From the NCBI GenBank assembly GCA_013180625.2, contig SNVD02012262.1, positions 1 to 64,000 of the forward strand: a DNA stretch of 64,000 nucleotides. Reading direction: 5' to 3'. Below, in pieces: positions 57,640-64,000 of this stretch; positions within the stretch are counted from its first letter, which is position 1, and the number at the start of each line of letters is the position of its first letter. The stretch comes from Boswellia sacra. Lineage: Eukaryota; Streptophyta; Magnoliopsida; Sapindales; Burseraceae. The notes under the pieces were generated by a model. That model had not been told where the DNA came from. It saw only the letters and a program-made list of their open reading frames with translations, and searched no databases. Made by a program: the position numbers and the translations under genes.

Positions 57640-59416
57640 TTCTGATTAATTATTCTTCTCTCACTTTTTTTCTTTCTTCTTTTTCTTATAAATAATACTT
57701 TTTCATCCTGTCCATGTTGATAGGCTCAATTAAGTTATTCCTTTCAATATCTGATAGAATGATGACTCTACTAGACATAACCTTCGTTAATGAATGGACC
57801 CTCCCAATTGGGTTTGAATTTCCCTCTTGGATCAAACACAATTAGTCTTGCTTGCTTAAGGACTAACTCTCCTTCTTTGAACTTCCTTGCCTTTGTTCTT
57901 TTGTTAAAGGTTTGAGCAACCCATTTCTGGTATAGTTGCATGTGATATCTGGCTTTTATTCTTTTCTCATCGATCAAGGCCAATTGTTCACGTCTATTAC
58001 GAATCCATTCCTCTTCAGGAATTTCTACTTCAATCAGAACCCTCATTGATTTCATTTCTATCTCAATTGGTAGGAACACTTTTGAACCATATACCAACAA
58101 GAAGGGTGTCATACTCGTCGAGCTTCTAGGTGTTGTTCTATAACCCCATAACAGAAATAGAAACTTCTCTGTCCAATCTTTATATGTCTATGCCACCTTG
58201 GCCAATATCTTCTTGATATTTTTATTAGCTACTTCTACCGCACTATTGGCTTGTGGCCGGCACGGAGACGACTTATGGTGTTTGATTCTGTACTTTTCAA
58301 ACAAAGCCCTCGTCTCGGCCTGAAGATAAACCCCATTGTCATTCACAATATGATGTGGCACTTCGAATCTGCATATGATATTCTTCTCGATGAACTTCGC
58401 CATTTGCTTTGCCCCTAACTTAGTATAGGACTCAGCTTCTATCCATTTGGTGAAGTCGTTAATTGCCACCACCATATATCTAGGCCTATTAGAGGCTAAT
58501 AGCCTTATTTTGCCTATAATATCGATGCCCCATGCAGTAAAGGGTCACGGTGTAGTCATTCCTTTTAGCTCCAAGGGTGGTTAATGGATCAAATTTCCAT
58601 TAATTTGACATTGGTGACACTTCTTCACAAATTAGACACAATTTGTCTCCATAGTTAGCCAATAAAAACCTTGCCTCATGATCTTCTTTGCAAGCACTAG
58701 TCCATTCATGTGTGGCCCATATACACCATTGTGGATTTCTTCCATAAGCCTTCTTGGTTCTTTCTCATCCAGATACCTCAGCTGTATCCCTTTTGGCATT
58801 CTTTTATATATCACCCCTGATGATAAGTAAATTGTTGGGCTAACTTTCGTAACACATTCCTATCCTTCTCCTTGGCCTACTTGGGCAAAATCCTCTCTTC
58901 TAAATATCTTTTCAAGTCATAGGACCATGGCTTCTCATCCGCTTTGATTTCTGTTACATAAGGTTCTATATAACATGGACCTCACGCTTGTGATATCACT
59001 ATTGGCCTCACCAATAATTCCTATGTGCTTGTCCATACTAATGCCTATAAAGCCAATGCATCAACCATCTGATTCTCACTTCTAGGAAGATGGGTGAAAG
59101 AGCACTGCTTGAACCTCCTAATCAGTCTTCTCATGTGTTCAAGGTAAGGCTGTAGCTTCCCCTCTCATAGATCCTAATCTTCATTGGCTTAAGAGATGAT
59201 TAGTTTGGAATCTTCCAACACTTGCAACTTCTAAACCAAAGGCACAGGCTTCACATTTGGCCATATTGTTTGTAACTTTGAACTCCAACTTCTTGGCAAA
59301 CGGGATGACTTCTTCAATTAACTGCTTTGTCAAAGAACATCCTCCATCCTGCTATTGAGATTACCCCTAGATGTTCATTTGGGAATTCTAACTCCCATGG
59401 TCCATTGATGCTAGGC
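57640..59416 (-). pseudogene. Tat-type Ty3/gypsy RNase H and integrase, broken
   Basis: Minus strand, from right to left: an RNase H remnant (EDSKLII-like, about 59210), a linker, the integrase zinc-binding region (VYGPHMNGLVLAKKIMRQGF, 58632-58814), the integrase core (WGID near 58530, WIEAESYTKLGAKQMAKFI, HIVNDNG, RPQANSAVEVANKNI; 58188-58475) with all three acidic residues still visible, and the C-terminal part (TPFLLVYGSKVFLPIEIEM, FKEGELVLKQARL; 57771-58112). The PQAN-AVE-ANKNIKKIL wording is diagnostic of the Tat lineage. Several stops. RT and gag would lie to the right but are displaced by the element inserted at 59417. Confidence 0.85.
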
Positions 59417-60131
59417 TGCTGTAGCAAATAAGGATAGGATCTTTAAGTTGATAAACAACTCACCAATGGCCGGAACAAACAAAATGGAACCTAACAAATA
59501 CTTTTTCAAAGCATAACAAGCTCACTACCAAAGTAAACACCAATGGGATACAGAGAATTCACCACCCAATGATGTAAATAAAGGATACAGGGCTCAGACT
59601 AACTCACCACTCTATGGAATCCACCAAGAGATATAGAGTTAAAGAGAAATCAGTATAAAGACTGAAATTTCATTAAAATTTAGAATAAAATCGAGCTTCC
59701 CTAGAATACACAGCTTTAGGACTTCAATAACTTGGAACAACCCTCCAAGCATAGGTAAAAGACAATAATTAAATGTGTTCTTATGGTCCCAACAACAATT
59801 ACAGCTTAATCAATACATTGATCACTAAATTAATGACTAAGACTCATAAATAAACTCAATAGATAATAAAAGCACAATTAACTAAGCTAGAAAACTCAAT
59901 TCCTGAGTAAACTTAATACTGCATTAATTACAAACCAGCTGTGAAACTAGTCGTAACCTTCTATAGAGAACTCCGAATGACACATCGCAAAATATGCTAG
60001 AAAGCTTACTTCAGGAACTTTTATGGACATAAATCCTGAAAATTAATTCTCTTCACATTAGTACCAGTTCTTTTACAAAATTGCCTCTCATTCTGGTTCA
60101 TGTGCACTCTTGATCATCGTAACAATTTGCA
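59417..60131 (-). repeat. Probable 3' LTR of a chromovirus-like element
   Basis: Bounded by tgctgtagcaa at 59417 and caatttgca at 60131, giving TG...CA on both strands. On the minus strand a polypurine tract AAAGGGG (60132-60138) immediately precedes it, and the integrase C-terminus lies just upstream. The other LTR is outside the window, so the boundary is inferred. The Tat reading frames end here, consistent with an insertion point. Confidence 0.6.
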
Positions 60132-61182
60132 CCCCTTTATGATCTACCATGAACCCATGGATTGCAACACTTCCGTGTCAAGCTCCCCTGGTTGAGAAAG
60201 ACTCGACCTCGAGTCTTGGTTGTTGTTTTCACCAAGATAAGGACTAACGTCAGAGACATTGAATGTGTTGGAAACACCAAAATGCTCAGGTAGCTCAACT
60301 TTGTAAGCATTCTCTCCAATGCGTTGTAAAACTTTGAATGGTCCATCAGCTCTAGGCTTCAACTTGACATATTTGCCTGGAGGAAACCTTTCCTTTCTAA
60401 GGCGTATCCACACTAGATCTCCTTTTTTGAACTCAACATACTTCTGATGTTTGTTTGTTGCAGCTTTATACTTCTTATTTGCTTCAAAATCTTCTCCCGA
60501 ACTCGTTCACGTAGCTTCTTGTTGTTCTTAGCTCTCTCTTCTGTATCACTACTAAATTGGAAGGAATAAGAGCTAAATCCAAAGGACTTATTGGATTTTT
60601 GCCATAAACAACCTCAAAAGGACTATGACCAATGGTCTGACTTGATGATCTGTTGTAAGCAAACTCAATTTGTAGTAAAACAAGATCCCATTGCCGTAAA
60701 TTCTTTCCAACATAACTTTTCAGAAGATTTCCTAAGCTTCTGTTGATGACCTCAATTTGTCCATCTATTTGAGGATGATGAGATGAACTAAAGTTTAGTG
60801 TAGTCCCCAGCTTTTTCCAAAGTGTACGCCAAAAATGAGATAAGAACTTTAGATCACGATCTGAGACTATGGTCCTAGGAATGCCATGCAATTTCACAAT
60901 CTCCTTGAAGTACAAATCGGCCACATGAGTCGCATCAATTGTCTTGTTACATGGGACAAAATGAGCTATTTTAGAAAATCGGTCAACCACCACCATGATT
61001 GAATCTTTGTTTCGCTGTGTTCTAGGCAATCCCACCATAAAATCCAAGCTAACATCTTCCCATGGATCAATAGGAATGGGTAATGCAGTGTACAAACCAG
61101 TGTTCTGCCCATAACTTTTCACCACATGACAAATTGTACACCTCTTCACATGCTTCATCATATCCCTTTCCATCTTTGGCCA
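60132..61182 (-). pseudogene. Chromovirus-like Ty3/gypsy integrase, interrupted by A3 and frameshifted
   Basis: From the A3 junction leftward: CTICHVVKSYGQNTGLY (end of the zinc-binding domain), PWEDVSLDFMVGLPRTQ (first Asp), VSDRDLKFLSHFWRTLWKKL (second Asp), HHPQIDGQIEVINRSLGNLL (Glu) and SPFEVVYGKNPISPLDL, all in one open frame of 229 residues (61173-60484). After a frameshift the C-terminal part follows at 60413-60144 (WIRLRKERFPPGKYVKLKPR, GPFKVLQRIGENAYKVELPE, FNVSDVSPYL). The wording is that of the chromovirus clade; no chromodomain is visible after it. This is the least damaged integrase in the window. Confidence 0.85.
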
Positions 61183-62602
61183 TGATAAGTGTCTATTTAT
61201 ATATCATTTTCATATCAATTCGTCCATGTTTCTTTGCTATATTCCTTGGTATTTTTATGTTTTTGTGTGGTTTTGATGTTTGTAGGAGTTTTGGAGCAAC
61301 TTGCACAAAAATGGAGTAAAACCCTTCATTTTCACCTCTGCTAGTCAACCATCTTCTCGGATTTAATTGTATTGATATACAATGAACCCGATGACATATC
61401 ATATACCGTTGAAAAGCTCTCGAAGTCTACTTTTTGGAGAAATTTACGGTTTATGAATCCATTCAGTGTACCGAAAGTTGTAATCAAAACAGTGTGAGAA
61501 GTGTAGAAATGTAATTCCACACATCACTGTAGCATGTATAATACGGGACACTGTAGCACGTTACTGTAGCAGAGTATTTAAACACATTTTAGGGTTTTAT
61601 TTTCATAACTTGAAGAGGGGAGAACGTGGTGGAGGCTGCAGCTCTGGAATTCTTTCATCTCTTGGAGTTCTTGAAGGAGAAAGGAAGCTTGGAAAGAGGA
61701 AGAACTACAATCCAAAGAGAATTACATCAAATTTGCTAAGTTTTTCCCTTCCCTTTCATTTTCTGGAATGTCTCCATGTTGTATTGTATTTACCACGTTC
61801 TTAAACATGTGTAACTGAATCTGAATTGGTTGAGGGTGATTTCAAAGCCCCTGATATGGTTTTTGTAAGTTGATTGTGCAAGGAATTGTTATCCAATTCT
61901 CTAATTGAAGTTGCTTGTATTTTCCCATGTTTAATGCTTATGATTGCTTGCTGGATTGTATTTGGGTGGCCAACTGAATATAATCTGGATATTGTCTATT
62001 GCTAGACTAGAAATCTTGATCCGTAATTGTCTTGAATTTCTAATCCTTAGTAGCAAAATTGTGATCAGAGATTGCAATTGGAGAATACAACCTAAGTTAA
62101 ATAATCCGAGCTTGTGTGTTTATTGCTTAGATCAACCTATCTTTCTTATCATAATGCATCCATTGAATTAAATTTAGAGAGCTTGTTCTAGGTTGTTTAA
62201 TGGATAGAGATTAAATAAAGAGCCTGTTTTATTTAACAACAAAGTAAGGAAAGATTGGGATAACAGAGCTTGTTGTTATCTACGGTTGATAATTTCAATG
62301 GTGTAATTGGATGATAATTCTACAATTAATTCGCAAATCCATATCTTGTGGTGGAGAATGATCCCTTAACCAGATTTCTATCATTGATTAATTCCCATTT
62401 CAATTAAGTTTGCATTGTGTTATTCATTAATTACCGTAGTATTCAGTTTTTCATCTAGTTAATCAACCAACAAAACCCCCCATTTAGTTTATTGTTGCTG
62501 GAAATAACAAATTCAATTAGAATCAATCCTCGTGGGAACGATATCTTACTTATCACTTTATTACTTGTGCGACTAGTATACTTGCTAGTTTCGAACGCAT
62601 CA
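61183..62602 (+). repeat. 5' LTR of element A3
   Basis: TGATAAGTGTC...GAACGCATCA. The middle is nearly identical to the A1 LTR. Its last 200 bases differ from the other copies (about 62350-62480), which suggests recombination between subfamilies. Confidence 0.93.
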
Positions 62603-62608
62603 AGTTTT

Positions 62609-62626
62609 TGGCGCCGTTGCCGGGGA
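62609..62626 (+). promoter_or_regulatory. Primer-binding site for tRNA-Asp (element A3)
   Basis: TGGCGCCGTTGCCGGGGA, an 18-base perfect complement of the tRNA-Asp 3' end, six bases after the LTR. Confidence 0.93.
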
Positions 62627-62715
62627 TTGATTTTCTAATCGATTTGTTATTTTGTTTTCATTGTTGATTCATATTTTCTTTGTTTTTCTTTTCTGATTGT
62701 TTGTGTTTAGACAAC

Positions 62716-64000
62716 ATGGCAGTAAACTTCTATCAATTTAGTAGCGGATTTGAGCCACAAGTACCATGGAGAGTAAATGAGGTAAGCACTCCGAACATTG
62801 AACAACAACTTTCTGAGCTAACCTCTCTTGTGGAAAACATGGCTGTAGGAGATATGCAAAAATCTTATGAATGTGGGATATATTCTACGATGGAGCATCC
62901 AATCGACATGTATCCAACTTTACAAGAAGAATATATGGAACAAGCCAATGCCATGGGTGGATTTTCAGGACAAACGAGGCAATGGTATGATCCTTTCTCT
63001 AGCACTTACAATGCTGGATGGGAAGATCAACATAATTTCAGTTACTGGAATCATCAACCAATCACTCCAAATGTGATACCAAATCGGCCACAAGGTTTCA
63101 ATCAACCTAGAGTGCAGCAACCTTTTCAAATGCAACCACCACCAATGCCACATCCAGCACCGCAACCAGCTTCACAAAACTCAGGTATGTCTCTCCAGGA
63201 CATTGTTAATGCACTTGCCACTAACACAATGCAATTCCAGCAGGAAACTGGGGCAAGTATCCAAAACCTGGCAAATCAAATGGGACAATTGGCCACTAGC
63301 ATGAGCAAATTCGAGGGCCAAGGCTCAGAAGAATTATCTTGTCAAACGATGATCAATCCAAGAGAGAATTCTTGTGCGATAACTTTGCAAAATGAAGAGC
63401 AATTAGATGTCCTGCCAAAGAAATCACAAACTGATGAAGGAGATGACACCACTTCGACCATGAACAAAACACTGAATTCTCAGGTAAATCCTATAACTCC
63501 CATTCCTTCATATGTTTCTCCTCCACTTTTTCCTAGTAGATTTGCAAAATCGAAGAAGGAGGAACAAGAACAAGAAATCCTGGAAAACTTCCACAAATCG
63601 AGGTAAATATACCACTTCTGGATGCTATCGAGCAAGTACCTTGTTTTACAAAATTTCTCAAGGAATTATGCACCAACCAGAGAAAGTTGAAGGGAAATGA
63701 GAAAGTAAGTGTGGGGGAAAATGTTTCAGCTGTATTGCAAAGAAAAATTCCTCAAAATGCAAAGATCCATGTACGTTCATCATTCCATGCACCATTGGTA
63801 ATACCAAGTTTGAAAGAGCTATATTAGATTTAGGAGCATCTATTAATGTCATGCCATATTCTATTTATGCTTCTTTAAATCTTGGAACTTTTGCGAAAAC
63901 TGGTATTACCATTCAGTTTGCTGATCATTTTAATGCATATCGCAAAAGAGTTGTGGAAGATGTGCTTGTGCAGGTGAATCAATTGGTTTTTCCAGCAGAC
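62716..64000 (+). pseudogene. Short gag and protease of A3, partial at window edge
   Basis: MAVNFYQFSSGFEPQVPW opens an uninterrupted frame to 63606, longer than its A2 counterpart, which has a stop at 47583. Like A2 it lacks the capsid core, and its knuckle reads CGIYSTMEHPIDMYP with the same two Tyr replacements. Next come GFSGQTRQWYDPFSSTYNAG, a Pro/Gln-rich stretch and a helical block (LQDIVNALATNTMQFQQ). Frameshifts near 63600 and 63760 interrupt the path to protease, whose active site is intact here (DLGASINVMPYS, about 63828-63863) whereas A2 has DLEAS. The rest is outside the window. Confidence 0.88.

Larger units (their letters stand above)
61183..64000 (+). mobile_element. Family A Athila-type element A3, 5' part (runs off the right edge)
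   Basis: A complete 5' LTR, a perfect tRNA-Asp primer site and the first part of gag-protease. It inserted into the zinc-binding region of the chromovirus-like integrase; ggcca (61178-61182) should be the left target duplication. It is the youngest layer of this nest. Confidence 0.93.

Overview
This is a repeat-dense, AT-rich stretch of nuclear DNA from a flowering plant, probably a eudicot; the species cannot be told from the sequence. I see no convincing single-copy host gene, tRNA or rRNA. Nearly everything recognisable is a nested set of LTR retrotransposons from lineages known only in plants (Athila, Tat, Sirevirus-type copia, a chromovirus-like element) plus one Mutator-like transposase. 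Most coding regions carry frameshifts or stops.

Layout. 1-1906: 3' end and 3' LTR of an Athila-type element (family A, copy A1) running off the left edge. 3.4-6.6 kb: a decayed plus-strand Athila gag/protease, split by a solo LTR of family B (5013-6415, target duplication GTGTC). 6.65-9 kb: minus-strand copia remnant. 10447-19278: complete but decayed Sirevirus-like copia element (target duplication ATTTT) with an env-like gene. 19.3-27.3 kb: gene-free AT-rich DNA with a few local repeats. 28.65-30.6 kb: broken MULE transposase. 31251-42773: full-length minus-strand Athila-type element B (target duplication TCTAG). 42.8-61.2 kb: what looks like one old minus-strand Tat-type element, with tandem repeats and an antisense plant-mobile-domain gene. 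It has been entered by family A copy A2 (45629-54161, target duplication CTATC) and by a chromovirus-like element (from 59417), which is itself entered by copy A3 (from 61183 past the right edge).

The most interesting content is in B and A2. Downstream of pol, where Athila elements may carry an env-like gene, B has two extra genes in the element's own orientation. The first is a basic, Cys-rich protein of about 184 residues with a CX2CX4CX3C cluster. The second is an intronless copy of LONELY GUY (LOG), the enzyme that releases active cytokinin from its nucleotide. A2, whose LTRs look unrelated to those of B, carries the same Cys-rich gene intact, followed by the last 55 codons of a LOG gene. 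Both LOG copies end in the same unusual tail finishing LDLxLxL. The shared order points to an accessory module inherited or exchanged between retrotransposon families: a putative nucleic-acid-binding protein plus a captured hormone-activating enzyme.

Family A itself looks non-autonomous. Both readable gag genes lack the capsid core and share the same two Cys-to-Tyr changes in the zinc knuckle, and A2 has lost nearly all of RT, RNase H and integrase. Many breaks, and many differences between the two LTRs of B, are single-base indels. Some could therefore be assembly errors, which should be excluded before reading them as biology.
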